From Phaseolus vulgaris (lineage: Eukaryota; Streptophyta; Magnoliopsida; Fabales; Fabaceae), in the NCBI RefSeq assembly GCF_000499845.2, contig NC_023750.2:29770369-29834368 (forward strand): a stretch of DNA of 64,000 bases. Direction: 5' to 3'. Under the pieces are notes generated by a model. That model made no database searches, had not been told where the DNA came from, and was given only the letters and a program-made list of their open reading frames with translations. Position numbers and translations under genes: made by a program. Positions 1-12,819 of the stretch are shown one piece after another; positions within the stretch are counted from its first letter, which is position 1, and every line of letters starts with the position of its first letter.

Positions 1-320
1 TGAGTTTCATCTTTCTCACTCTTTTGTATTTAGATTAGCCTGATAATATTATGTCCTTTGATTGATATTGAGGCCCATATAAAAATCATTTATATCGATT
101 CCTCACATATTAAATTCCTAAGATGTTTCCTAAATATCGATATCTCGCATATTTATAAAACAACTCAATATTAAGATCATACGTTGATAGCAATTAACAT
201 TTCAAGTTTATTCCAAGCACTCAGATATGTTAAGTATTATTGAATAGGTTAGAACCATAAAATTACTTTCTAGTCAGATTTAAGATTCTAGATCAAGAAT
301 TAGAAGCAAAATAATAATAC
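1..320 (-). mobile_element. LTR-like AT-rich flank, left half, split by CACTA element
   Basis: No gene is seen. Removing the CACTA element at 321-8024 joins this stretch to 8028-8720. Read on the minus strand the joined sequence looks like a retrotransposon LTR: a TATA-like TTAAATAG (near 8223-8240) followed by long AT-rich leader-like DNA. Athila-type Ty3/gypsy LTRs in legumes look like this, but neither LTR ends nor coding sequence is visible, so this is a weak inference. Confidence 0.25.
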
Positions 321-364
321 CACTAGTACAAAATATGGAAACAACGACCCTTTATTTAGTGCGG

Positions 365-630
365 CTTTGCGCTTAAACGCATTTGTAAAAAATGCGGTGG
401 CATTTTTGTAATTAAATTGATTTACAAATGCGGTTCTATGGTAAGACCGCATTTGTAAATCAATTCGAATGATTTACAAATGCGGTCTTTACTATGACCG
501 CATTTGTAAATCATTCTGAATTGAATTACAAATGCGGTCTTTAGTATGACCGCATTTGTAAATCAATTCAGAATGATTTACAAATGCGGTCTTACCATAG
601 AACCGCATTTGTAAATCAATTTTACCCTAA
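365..630. repeat. 5' subterminal repeats of CACTA element A
   Basis: At least eight direct and inverted copies of ACAAATGCGGT or ACCGCATTTGT lie here, several arranged as head-to-head palindromes (for example around 425-470 and 475-520). In En/Spm such subterminal arrays bind the element's TNPA-type protein; that binding here is inferred from the family. Confidence 0.85.
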
Positions 631-1386
631 AAATTGAAGCGCGCCACTAGTTTTCACTTTCACTTTCGTCTTCTCCGCTCTTCGTTTCAACGTTCTGTTT
701 CAGCTCTCCCTTTGCATTGTAAGTTTCAGCTCTCTTCGCTTCAACGTTTGTTTTCGTTTTCGTTTTTGTCATTGTCATTATTCACTTCCTTGGCATTGTC
801 ATTTCGTTTCCTAACTCGTTTTTGTCATATAGGTGGTTACTGTTCTATTGGGTTCGCCGGTTTTTTCTGCTCCGCCACTGCCACTGTCATAGTCGAAAAC
901 TTCCGCCACCGCCTGCGCCTTCGTCTTCGTCTTCGTCCTCGTCTTCGTCTTGTGCCTCTGCCACTCCGATCACCATCAACCTAAAGGTTGGTGTTGTATT
1001 TAATTTATATTTAATATTTTGAATTTATATTTAATATTTTGAATTTATATTTAATATTTTGAATTGTTATTTTTTTATTATAATATATATTTAATTAATA
1101 ACTAATACAACTTGGAATTTATAACTAATAACTAATAATTTATATATTTGTGTGTATTTTGAATTTTTGTATTATATAATTTCTATTTTCTTAAATTTAT
1201 ATTATATATTTAGTTAGTTGTTAATTACATTTTAATAAAAGTTTTATGTTATGTTAGTTATTGTTACTTTTAGAATAGAAATATCGTGTTTGGATTGAGT
1301 CCAGGGGTGTTCGACCCTCGGCAAATGTGTGAGATTGAATAGAATACTAATTATTAGAAAATCCTAACTATATTCCAGAATATATA
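631..1386 (+). promoter_or_regulatory. Leader and presumed 5'UTR intron of the CACTA transposase
   Basis: A pyrimidine-rich stretch (about 645-985) ends in AAAG|GTTGGTG, a plausible splice donor, followed by 300 bases of very AT-rich intron-like DNA up to about 1290. The same layout, a TC-rich leader then AT-rich intron ending near TTGGATTGAGTCC or TTGGTATTGAGTCC, recurs in the CACTA remnant at 12000-12800, supporting a conserved leader rather than a protein. Short open frames here are low-complexity and not credible genes. Confidence 0.5.
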
Positions 1387-4300
1387 ATGGATCGAAGTTG
1401 GATTAATGTTGTTCGTATAAGTGATGAGTACGAAAGGGGAGTAGAGGAATTTATACAATTTGTAACGCGATTATTAGTGGTCATGATGGAGCAAAGATCA
1501 GGTGTCCGTGCGTTAACTGCTTGAATGGAAGGATACTGGATGTGAATATCATGAGGGAACACCTGCTGTGTGATGGGTTTCTTCGATCTTATACAACTTG
1601 GACATGGCATGGTGAATTATTAAATTTACCACGTGTTTCCGTAACTGAGGAATATGTGGGTTCTACCATGGATGAAGCAGTACACGATGATGGAGATGAT
1701 GATCGATTGGAGGACATGATTCGTGATGTGGGAGCTGAGTGTTTCACAAAAGCGCATGGATATGAAAGTATGTCAAAAGATGCAGAAACTCCTTTGTATC
1801 CTGGATCAACTAACTTCACACGGTTGTCGGCGGTGTTAAGATTGATGAATTTGAAGGCAATAAACGGATGGACTGATAAAAGCTTCACGGAATTGCTCCA
1901 GCTGTTGAAGGATATGCTTCCAGAGGGAAATAGTCTACCTAATCGTAATTACGAGGCCAAAAAGATTCTTTGTCCAATGGGTATGGAGTACAAAAAGATA
2001 CATGCATGTCCTAATGATTGTATATTATACCGGAAAGATTTTGAATTGTTGAAAAGTTGTCCGAGGTGTGGGTTATCACGTTATAAGTTGAAACAAAAAG
2101 ATGATGATTCTATTGATGACATGGAAAAGCATGGACCCCCAATGAAGGTTATGTGGTATCTTCCCATCATTCCAAGGATGAAGCGTTTGTTTGCAAACCC
2201 AGACGATGCTAAGAATCTTAGATGGCACGCAGATGAGAGGAAATGCGATGGCATGTACCGACATCCAGCTGATTCTATTCAATGGAAGACATTTGATGAT
2301 GACTTTCCAGAATTTGGTAAAGAATCAAGAAATATCCGACTTGGTTTAGCTACAGACGGAATGAATCCGTTTGGTAATATGAGTACAAATCACAGTTCAT
2401 GGCCTGTATTACTAGTTATTTACAACTTACCTCCTGGATTGTGCATGAAGCGAAAATACATGATGTTGTCTATGATGATATCCGGTCCGAAACAACCAGG
2501 GAATGATATTGATGTTTATCTAAGTCCCCTAATTGAAGATTTGAAGTTAATGTGGGACCAGGGTGTCGAAGTATTTGACGGATTTGCTAATGAAACTTTC
2601 AAGCTTCATGCCATGTTATTTTGCACCATCAATGACTTTCCGGCATATGGTAACTTATCAGGTTATAGGGTTAAGGGTCACAAAGCGTGTCCAATATGCG
2701 AAGAAGACACTGATTCTCAACAATTGAAACATGGAAGGAAAACAGTATATCTTCGGCATCGGAGGTTTCTTAGAAGTCATCATCCTTACCGGAGGTTGAA
2801 AAAAGCCTTTAATGGACACCAAGAGGGTAGTGGTCCACCAACTCCATTAACCGGTGTTGAGGTTTACCAAAAGGTAAATAACATAGACCACACCTTCGGT
2901 AAGTCCAAAAAAAAGTCATTTGTGACAAATATTTGGAAGAAGAAATCAATCTTCTTTGATCTTCCGTACTGGTCGAGGTTAGAAGTCAGACATTGTATAG
3001 ATGTAATGCATGTTGAGAAGAATGTGTGTGATAGCTTAATTGGTACACTTCTTAACATTAACGGGAAGACGAAGGATGGTCTAAATGCTCGTTTAGATTT
3101 GATTGAGATGAACATACGTGGCGAGTTGGCACCCATAGAAATGGGTAAGCGTACATATTTGCCCCCAGCCTGTTACACAATGTCAAAAGATGAAAAAATT
3201 AGTTTTTGTCAATGTCTAAAGGGTGTGAAAGTGCCACAAGGACATTCCTCAAATGTGAAGAGCCTAGTGTCAATGCAAGATTTGAAGTTAATTGGGTTGA
3301 AGTCTCATGATTGTCACATCTTGATGCAACAGTTGTTGCCGGTAGCTATCCGTGGGATCTTACCAAAAAATGTTAGACACACCATAACCCGTTTGTGCTC
3401 ATTCTTCTCTTCCATCTGTTGTAAAGTCATTGATCCCTCAAAACTAGATGAACTTCAAAATGAAATTGTTGTTATCTTGTGTGAATTGGAAATGTTTTTT
3501 CCTCCGTCTTTTTTTGACATCATGGTTCATCTAGTGGTGCATCTGGTAAGAGAGGTTAGATTGTGTGGACCAGTGTACTTAAGATGGATGTATCCTGTTG
3601 AGCGGTATATGAAAATTTTGAAAGGTTATGTGAAAAATCATTATCGTCCAGAGGCTTCAATGATTGAAAGGTACATAGCTGAAGAAAGTATTGAATTTTG
3701 TTCAGAGTACATGACAAAAGCAAATCCAATAGGTGTTCCAGCTAATTCATGGCACCACAGGCGTTCTACAACTAAATGTTTACGTGGTGTGAATATTGTA
3801 AGCAAATCTCGATCAGAAGTCTTGCAAGCACATTTGTACAATTGAATAACACAGATGAAGTTGTACCTTACATAGAAGCTCATAAAGCCATTGTGAAGGC
3901 AAATAACCCAAGACAAGTAGAGAAATGGGTCTTGATGGAACATAATAGAACTTTCATGCCTTGGTTTAAAGATGAGGTGTTCAAGGATTCAACGGCATCA
4001 GAGACCTTGACTTGGTTGGCTGTTGGATTGAAGTTTGATGTCATCTCATGTACAGCGTACGAAGTGAATAATTGTATATTTTACACGAAGTCCATGGATG
4101 AAAAGAGTACAGTTCAAAATTCTGGTGTTACTCTGGAAGCCGAGTCAATGCATTTTTCGACTTCGAAAGATACAAATCCAGTACTTGGATCAATGGCATA
4201 CTATGGGTTTATAGAAGAGATATGGGAGATTGACTACACTAAGTTTTTCGTTCCAGTTTTCAAGTGTAAATGGGTTGACAATAAAAGTGGGGTTAAAATT

Positions 4301-4579
4301 GATGAATTAGGATTCACACTAGTGGACTTTCGAAAGATAGGGTATCGAGATGAGCCATTTATAATGGTTCAACAAGCATCTCAGGTTTTCTATGTGAAAG
4401 ATCCTACGTCAGAACATTGGTATGTCGTTTTACACGGGAAAAAACAAGGGGAAGCCATAGATGATATTGAATATGGCGAAACTCGTTCATTCACACCAAT
4501 GATAACTAATAAAGATGACGATGTACTTGATGATGTACATGCAACCCGTAAAGACCACAGTGAAGGAATTTACAAATAA
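1387..4579 (+). pseudogene. TNP2-like CACTA transposase, two frameshifts
   Basis: This encodes the DDE-type transposase that excises and inserts CACTA elements. The start is ATG at 1387 (MDRSWINV), matching the transposase-associated N-terminal domain. A one-base loss near 1459-1461 breaks the frame; the downstream frame carries that domain's CPCVNC cysteines. The TNP2 catalytic region (Transposase_21 family) spans roughly 1960-2800 and includes LATDGMNPFG, the first acidic site, and the conserved GHKACPIC. A DUF4218-like region follows (about 3300-3720, with YPVERYMK). A second one-base change near 3840 shifts the frame again, after which a DUF4216-like region runs to the stop at 4579 (GYRDEPF, QVFYVKDP). 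Total length fits the family. An intron at the breaks is unlikely because no splice sites sit there. The gene is probably nonfunctional. Confidence 0.88.
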
Positions 4580-4697
4580 ACATTCAACCCACATGCAACA
4601 TGTAAATAAACATTTAGAATTTTTTGTATTATTTTTATATGATTTTAATTCGATTCACATTAACTAATGTTTGTTACCTAATTTTTTTAACAGAGAC

Positions 4698-7518
4698 ATG
4701 TATGACGACCAGACTCCAAACAGACCTCGATCTGGACGAGGCAATAGAGGACCTACTAGATTGAAGCGTCTTGCATTGAGACGTGCTGCTGGTGAGAAGA
4801 CACATGTTGACATTGACGTCAACACTGGAGTGGCTTTTGGTCCTAAGGCAGATGAGTTTATGAGCTATCTTGGAGTCGTTTCTCGTGAGAGGCTCTCCAT
4901 TTTGATTAATTCATGGGATGAGGTTTCAGAGGTTGATCGGAACATGCTATGGGAGGATGTTCTGGTAAGCTTTACATTATTATTGTTATCATATAATGCT
5001 TTTTAATATTGATTAATTAATTTTAATTTGATGATGTTATTTTCCAGGCAAACTTTGACATTCCTGATGTGGAACCGCTTCGATCAAAGATATTATCCAA
5101 TATCGCACTTAAATTTCGTACCTTTAAGTCAAGACTGACTTCGAGATACATTTTTGGCGACCTTAAAGACGAAAATCCATGTTTAAAGTACCAACATATT
5201 GATGAAGAGACATGGCGTCTTTTTAGAGAAAGCCGTGAAAATGAGGCTTGGATGGTAAGTGAAGTAACTTTTTTGTTTATATAACATTAATAAGTTTATC
5301 TTATTTACTTCAGTTTGTTTATTTCAATTATGACAGGATCGTCGGAAGAAAGCTCAAGAGATAGCTTTGAAGAATCTTACCCCGCACGTTATGTCTCGTT
5401 CGGGGTATAGAAAACTTGAGCAAACACTGATGGTGGAAAAGGAGAAATCTCAACAGGGGACGTTGTCTGAGAATGTGGAAACAGGGGTCACTTCTCCTCC
5501 ATCACCACCTTTTCGCCATGTAAAATGGAAGAGGGCCCGAATTAAGAAGTCGGGTGCACCAAGTTCTGAGCAATCCGGGGTTATAATCGAAAAAATTGTA
5601 AGTTATTTTTGTTATTTTCAATTTTTTTAAAGCATTAATTATATTAATGATTGAAAATATGGTTTTTGTGTACTCTTGCAGGATTCCTTGGAATCCGACG
5701 GTAAATTTGTTGCTGAAGGTCGTCACGATATCCTAGTTGAAGCAATTGGACGACCTGAACACTCTGGTCGTGTTCGTGCCGCTGGAAAAGGGGTCGGAAT
5801 TAAACTTTATTTTGGAGTTTCAGAACGACAACCATCCTCCTCAAGAAGAGTAAGTTACGTGAAGAAATAATGGAGGAGATGAGAAAGGAGACTGATTTGA
5901 TGTGGCTGGAGATTAAAAAGGAGAATGATAGAATGCGACAAGAGTTTCTATCGCAACAAGTTTGTGCTGAGCCGATTGAACCCCTTGTTAGTCCCACTCC
6001 CAGGAGCACAAAGGGGAGTTGTGCGACTCCTCCAACATCAGGGGATGATATCAATGGGCAGACAGAGGATTGTGAGCTACTGGTAGTGGGCGGCAAACTT
6101 CCTCGGGTGGTGGCACTTGGAAAAGTCTATAAAAACGCCACCACCTTACATAACGTTCCTCTCTCCCCTGATGTGGCGAAGGTAACAGTTGAAAAAGTAC
6201 GATTTCCTGATGCTCGTGTTCCACTACCTTCAGATGAGGTAACCACTGTGGCCGATGCATTTCAGACATTCGTTGCCTGGCCCAGAGAGCTCATTCGATC
6301 TATGCCCGAACCTCATGTAATAATTTCGTTTCATTATATTATTTTTTATTTATATTTATATATTACATATAATTTAATACAAATGTTGTTTATCTTGTAG
6401 AAACCTTTTCAGCCACCAAGTCCGAAAAAGAAGCGTGAGGTTCGAGTTGACGATCCTATGGCTTCCCTACGTCTCATTGCTAGTCAGATTGGCAATGATC
6501 CTTTTCCAGTTCCGTGGGATAATACATTTTTTCAAATCAACACTGAACTGCCACTGATGATTTACAACACAGATTTATCAGAATTTATATATGGGAAACA
6601 GGAGCTCAATATAAGTATAATTCAATTTTTTATGATGTAAGTATCTTTACCTATTATTCAATTTACTTTATGTTAAATTATTATTGATTATGCTTTAACT
6701 AAAAACTTGTAGGTTTTTGCATAGAGTCTGTATCACTGAGGGGAAGGAAAATATGTATGGATTCTTAGATCCTGCATATACTAATCCCGTTGGACCAAAC
6801 TCAACTGAGACTCAAGCATACATCACTAACATCCTGGAAAAAGAGGGAAAACAAATTTATTTATGCCCTTATATTAATGAGTAAGTTTAATTATATGTCA
6901 TCAATTATTATTATTTCATGTTTTAAATATTTACTAACTCTTTTCAATGATCATATAGGCATCATTGGCAGTTACTTGTCTTATCAACCATTGATAAGAC
7001 TGCTGTGTGGTTCTGTTCCCTACACAAGAAGATGCCCACAAAATTTAAGGATATCATTGATACGTAAGTATAGTATAAACTTAACTTTGTATGTTACTAA
7101 TTAACCATCTACTAACGAGGTTTTTTGTATTAACCAGTTTATGGCGTGGATATAACATCCTAAAAGGTCGATCCAGTTCAAATAATTTGAACTACATAAG
7201 AGTAAAGGTTTGTAATTTTTTTCTTTCTCTATTATCATTGTTTATCAATATACTAACATATTACTTTTTATTGAATTATAGTGTAATAAACAACCAGGAA
7301 GCTATGAGTGTGGCTATTACATTATGCAATGGATGATTACCATTATAAGACTAGGTGTTAAAACTGGTTGGAAAGAGGTATATGTTAAATCATTTTTATA
7401 ATTCTTGAACATATATATATATATCTAGAAACTAATTTATGTCAACTTTGCAATGCAGTTATTCACAGAAGAAACACCAATGAGTGAGGAAGGCATTTCA
7501 TATGTTAGAGATTCTTGA
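4698..7518 (+). pseudogene. CACTA second gene: TNP1/PF03004-like N-terminus with Ulp1-like C-terminus, ten exons
   Basis: Splice sites with GT..AG ends define exons 4698-4964, 5048-5254, 5337-5597, 5682-6316, 6401-6636, 6713-6880, 6959-7063, 7138-7207, 7282-7377 and 7459-7518. Exons 1-4 resemble the plant Ptta/En/Spm DNA-binding partner protein, including a coiled, charged stretch near 5850-5950. Exons 6-9 resemble a C48 (Ulp1) SUMO protease: HHWQLLVL holds the histidine, and QPGSYECGYY holds the oxyanion-side glutamine and catalytic cysteine. The position that is usually aspartate reads as cysteine in WFCSLHK. In exon 4 the frame changes by a net two-base gain near 5846-5850 (an AG repeated), so the copy is broken. 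It lies 118 bases after the transposase on the same strand. Peptidase activity is unproven; a structural role is possible. Confidence 0.78.
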
Positions 7519-7724
7519 TCCACATATTTCATTAATTTTTATAACTCTAGCATAGGTAAACAATAGTGGTTTTATTATATGTAATTTGATCACTTGTAAA
7601 TGTACATTTTGATGATTTCAATTGATCACTACATTTTTGTATTTGTCTGGCTGGGTTTGATCATTATGCAGGTTATATAAATATATGGTTTCTGCACAAA
7701 ACATAGTGTATTTTAAAAAAAAAA

Positions 7725-8010
7725 ATCACTATTTACAAATGCGGTCATTTACCAAGACCGCATTTGTAAATACTGATTTATGAATGCGGTTTTTACCAAG
7801 ACCGCATTCATAAATCCTAAACCCCAAACCCACTCCCTAATTCAGAATAATATACAAATGCGGTTACCTGAAATGACCGCATTTGTAAATGTGATTTATG
7901 AATGCGGTCATAGGACCGCATTTGTAAATTCCATATTTACGAATGCGTGCTGATCAAATGCGGTTCTATGACCGCATTTGTAAATTGAAAATAGCCGCAT
8001 TTGTTTTACA
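7725..8010. repeat. 3' subterminal repeats of CACTA element A
   Basis: The same ACAAATGCGGT/ACCGCATTTGT unit recurs about ten times in both orientations, with some copies changed to ATGAATGCGGT. It mirrors the 5' array and stops about 15 bases short of the right terminus. Confidence 0.85.
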
Positions 8011-8027
8011 TATCTGCACTAGTGTAC

Positions 8028-8720
8028 CAATAATCAATCAAGAACACGATATTATCTTCATAGATCACCTCAATACATAAGAGTTTGAATAGATTACTCT
8101 CAATCCTAAAGGGTAGAATTAGCCACGCATCTTCTAACACCTTCTATTCTCCCAATTGGATTACAATTCACTCAATGGTGTTTTCCTCTCAATCATGCAC
8201 ACTAGGGTCGAGCCTCAAGCTCCCTATTTAACCTAATTTGCTAGTGTTAGGTGATTTTTTGCGTCGCGTTAATGGGCTTGTTGATTAAAACATAAAACGG
8301 TGCAATGGTTCTAGCATTTTTTGACTCAAGCGAGATATAACTCGCTTGAGTGAGAAAGGTGTCGATTTTTAACACTGCCACTGGAGCATTCTCGCTCAAG
8401 GCTCGCTTGAGCGAGTTGCTCTATTGCTGAGTTGGCTTTTTGTACTTTTGTGCGTTCCTGGGCCTTATAGCTTTTTCCTTATAACTTATATAATTCCTTT
8501 TTAGCCCAAATATCTTATTTAAAAACTCCATTCATCTCTAAAAACCTGAAATTAACACCAAATTTGGGAATAAAAGATCTTATTTAAATAAAGATCATAA
8601 AATGTGTAAAAAGGTATAAAATCATAAATTAGGGATTATTTTATATGTAATTTAGCAATTAATACTCATAAGTACCTATATTTTAATATGAAATATTATT
8701 GAAATTAGGCACTTATAAGA
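8028..8720 (-). mobile_element. LTR-like AT-rich flank, right half
   Basis: This continues the LTR-like sequence interrupted by element A. It includes CTCGCTTGAGCGAG-type short inverted motifs at 8330-8420 and AT-rich DNA. No coding sequence is seen. Family assignment is a guess. Confidence 0.25.
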
Positions 8721-9890
8721 GCTACATCCAGTCTTCAGCTAACCACTAAGAATTCACTAAGTAATCAAATCAAGATTACAAACACCCACCAAGAGTGATG
8801 ATCTTGAACCCCTTAAGAACACACACCACTCTTTGGCAACACCATAGTTTTCAGAAACCCTTTTCTAAAACTGCCTTACACCAAATACACATAATTACAA
8901 TGTTCAAAGTGAAGGAAATAGAATACACCTAGGCTTTCCAAAGTAGAAGAACATAAGTATACAAAGACCCAGTCTTATTCCACAGACAAGTGATGATTCA
9001 GCTCTTGATTTTCTTGAAAACATTTTTAATAATCTCTCTATCTTAGCCACATGGAAAGATCATAAAAAAAATTTTATATAGACTTATGGAAGTGGTTAAA
9101 ACTGTTAGATCATAAATCAAAAGCAGTTGAAATCATTTAAAATTGTTTCAAACTCTTAACAAAATTTTGTTATAAAAACAACAAATTGTTTTCCAAAACA
9201 ATAGATTAAAATAAATCTTATGTTAAGGTTTTCATAAAAACAACCAGTTGTTTTATCAAAATAACTGGTTGTTTCAGTTTGACAACAAAGCCAAACTAAA
9301 GCAAAGAGTTTTCAAAACATTTTGAAAACCACTAAGTGTCAAATAACTAGTTGTTTCTACAATTCAATAGGTTGAAAAAGTTGTTTTAGTCTCAATACTT
9401 TTGAGTAGCAGCTTTTTTCAACTTGTTGATTTGGAAAACAACTGACTAAAATTTCTCAGCTTTTAAGAAAACATTTTTTTTAAAAGAGATTAAGAGTCAA
9501 TGAAGCTTGGATCAATATAAGGTATGAATTAACAAGTCAAAAACTACTAAACCACACACACATAGCAACTAGTTCTTCAAGTCTTCCACACATTTTTGAA
9601 GACATCAAAGCATCATTTTCAATACATATTTAGTGCATTTTGGTGCTCATGGTTCAAAAAATTCACTTTTGTTATATGTAAGGTTTTTCAAGTCACATAT
9701 TTCATATTTTTAAAATGAGGTTCTTTTAGACTAAGAGTTTCTTTGATTAGATATGGATTAGAGATTGAGGTTCTGCTTCCTTTTGTCAAACATACTCTCT
9801 AGTTAGGCATTTTATAAGTCATGTTTGGTTAAAAAGTTTCAGGTTACAACAGCCTAAAATGGTGAAGCATCAACAAAAAAAAGTAACCAT
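8721..9890 (-). mobile_element. Degenerate Copia-type LTR remnant
   Basis: GAGCTACATCCAGTCT near 8720, AAGAATTCACTAAG, and on the minus strand CTATATAAAATTTT followed by CCATGTGGC near 9045-9085 occur in the same order and spacing as in the 1.7 kb LTR at 46745-48451. Runs of AACTGGTTGTTT-like units (9230-9370) are further internal repeats. No ends or coding sequence are recognisable. Confidence 0.4.
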
Positions 9891-11350
9891 GGATAATGCA
9901 GCCAAGTACTCCCAAGTGTGACCAACATAGTTAACATGGGTAGTTTAGTTTATGGTCAGTGACCCCATCTATTTTCCAGTGTTTTGTGAAGAAATATTTT
10001 TTTTAAATATCTTTATAAAATGTATACATTAACCTAAAATATTTAAATATATATATATATATTTATTGAATGCATTTTACTGCACATATCTGTAAATCAC
10101 TCATGATGCCATTTGTATGCACTTCAATCATAGTGTACAAGTTTACATATTACATGGCTAAAAGTCAGAGATGTTATTGGTCCAAGGTATTTTAATAAAT
10201 TCTATCATGTGTCATGTTTAAATTGTAAGTCATATAAAACTGAGAAAAGCTGGGTGGATAAAATGAGCATAAGGGATTGGCGATGTGCTATGAAGTAGAA
10301 ACTTATTTATTTTTGTACACATATTTATAGAATTGGAACTAGATCAACTCATTTTTAAGGAGTAAAAAACAAAAGTAACTTGTACCTGATTGATGTTAAT
10401 TGGATAATAAATTATGAAAAATGACAACAATAAGAACAAAAATAGGTGTTTTTATAATGGTTAATGTCTATTATAAGTTTTGATTAATGATTTTGAAAGA
10501 TTTTATATGCAAAATTCTCGTTTGAGTTTTTAAAAGAAAAATTAAATTTGGTTTTAATAATTTTATTTTAAAAATAAAAATGTTGGTCCTCGTATTTTAA
10601 AATACGATAGATGATAGATTCTGTCTTTAAACATCTGGTTCATTATATATAACAAAATGTTAGGGCCAAAACTATTTTGTTCTAAATCTTGGGAGACCTA
10701 AAATGCCTTTCCTTTAAAATAAATTAATTATAAAATAATATATTATGATATATTATATATTATTGGTAATAAGTTATTAGAATAATTTAAATTAATAACA
10801 ACCTTGTAGTAAAAGGTAAGTATACATTCAAAAGTAAATGGATTATTAATTAGCATAAACAAATTAATATATCAATTTATCATGATTGATTTGGTCAAAG
10901 TTGATCTTTTACATAGAAATTTTTAGTTAAATTTTCTTTCTAACATTTTTATGCAATGAAATACATGCACACAAATATGCAAACAATACTTATTCGTGAA
11001 GAGAGGTAATAAATAATTTCTTCAAATATTTTAATTATTTAATGATAAATTCCACTTTTTATTAAGTCATTCATTTTAGTTATTCAATGATTCATCTTCA
11101 TCGGATAAAGATACAGAAGACATTAGAAAACAGTGAACTTCATTTTTTTAAGTGTTTCTAATAAGTTGTAAAACTCTTTAGTTTATTAAATATACAACTG
11201 AATGTTATATTTATCTTTTTTTTAAAAATGTTTTTTAGATATTATTGAATTATCAATGAATGAATTTTTATGGGAATTGTACATTGTTACATGTGTAATT
11301 TTTACTAGTGAATGGAGGAAAACTAATAAAGCAAAACTTTTTTTTTAAAA
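9891..11350. other. AT-rich DNA with no recognisable feature
   Basis: No gene-sized frame, RNA gene or element boundary is seen. There is a short (AT)n run near 10037-10060. Sequence is uniformly AT-rich. Confidence 0.6.
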
Positions 11351-11484
11351 CACTAATTTACTATGACGGTTATTGCAATATTTGGCATAAAAAATTTGAT
11401 TTACTAAGACAGGTGGTAGAAATATTTGTCATAGAAAATTACTTATTATGATAATTATGATTCGAACCACACTACTGCAGAAAG

Positions 11485-11960
11485 TCTTTTTTTTAATAAA
11501 AGCTTTCATGTTAGGCATCACTATGCAACTTGACATCTCAGTTAGGTTGGCACCTCAATTAACAACAATCATTTGCCATCACATGAAAAAAGTATTATTA
11601 AAAAAGAAAAAAAGAAAGGAAATACAAAAAAAATATGGGAGGATTAGACCAAAACCCATATGTTAACAAAAATGATACATAGGTAGAGTATACCTATTCA
11701 TAAAGAATTCTAAGAACATACTAGATGCAAACCTATTATACCAATGAAATGATTCTCTATGAATATATCCAAAATTAGACAACTTATCAGCACTTACATT
11801 CCCTTCACGAAAAATATGAGTAACCCTAAACCTAATTTTCCCACAGTAATTAAGACAAGTATTTCATCGATCACGAAGCATCCATGGAACATTACGACAA
11901 CTAATATACATCGATTTCATTCTCAAATGTTGTCCATCAAAAACACAGTGACATTTTTTG
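11485..11960. repeat. Dispersed noncoding repeat, copy 1
   Basis: This stretch is related by eye to 56865-57180: both carry AAAGCTT(T)CAT, a run of the form CCATCACATGAAAA or TCATTACATGAAAA, an A-rich block, then AAACCCATA/AAAATCATACAT. Its class is unknown; a retroelement 3' end is possible. Both copies lie in or just beside a CACTA remnant. Confidence 0.4.
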
Positions 11961-12819
11961 AAATTAAAATGAGCAAATAGACGGTAGTTCATAATACAAC
12001 CGCTCTTTATTTAAATAACAAAGGGGATAAATGGCGGTTGTAGGGGTAGAACTATTGTATATTCTTATGCATTTGGGTTTAGACAACGGTTTTACCCCAC
12101 AATTGTCGTTTATACCTCGTTATTACCCTAATTCAAAGCCCACGCCACTTACACTTTCCTTCTCTGCGTTTTCGTTTCTTCTTCTTCGTGCTCTCTCTTC
12201 ATTTCATTTCAACTATCTTCACTCATTGTCTTTGTAAGTTCTTCCTACCCTCTTTGTTTATTCTTCCATTGGTTCATTGCTTTAGGTTCTTCACCATTTT
12301 TCTTGTTCTCGTTTCTCTTATTGCTCCCACCATTGTGCTCCAATTTCGTTCGCCACCACTACACTCCACGTTGTCGTTGCTGCACTACACACTGCTACCG
12401 CTGCCCTCCACCACCGTCGTTGCCATCAACACTTCCACTTGAGATTGGTGTTTTTTTTTAACTTATTTTAATATTTTTTTTTAGTTTTTATGATAATTTA
12501 TATATTCTAGTATTTATTATAATTTTTCTATTTTAGTATTTTTAATTTTTTAGGTAATTATTATTAATTTATATTATGTTAATTGTAGTTATTATTAATT
12601 TATAATTTGTTAATTTATATTATGTTAATTATTAGAATAAAATTATTAATTACTTAGATTGTAATCAAAGTAATATTATTTTATAAGTAATTTAATGGTT
12701 TATAATTAATATTCTTCATTGAATTGTATATATGATTAAATTTGTTAATTTTATGTTATACGTATATTTATAATTCTTTTATATGTGTTGGTATTGAGTC
12801 CATGGATGATGAAACAGGA

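Larger units (their letters stand above)
321..8024 (+). mobile_element. CACTA (En/Spm) DNA transposon, complete ends, element A
   Basis: The left end begins CACTAGTACA at 321 and the right end closes TGCACTAGTG at 8024, so the ends are imperfect inverted repeats starting CACTA. The 3-bp TAC at 318-320 is repeated at 8025-8027, the target duplication size expected for CACTA elements. Inside both ends lie dense subterminal repeats of a roughly 12-bp unit (ACAAATGCGGT and its complement). The 7.7 kb body holds a TNP2-like transposase gene (1387-4579) and a second multi-exon gene (4698-7518), both on the plus strand and both with frameshifts. Element type and boundaries are seen directly; present inactivity is inferred from the breaks. 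Confidence 0.93.

Noticed and set aside
634..1022. Open frames rich in Leu/Ser/Arg or Phe in the TC-rich leader of CACTA element A
   Set aside because: Low-complexity translation of a pyrimidine-rich leader; the same leader style recurs in K without these frames.
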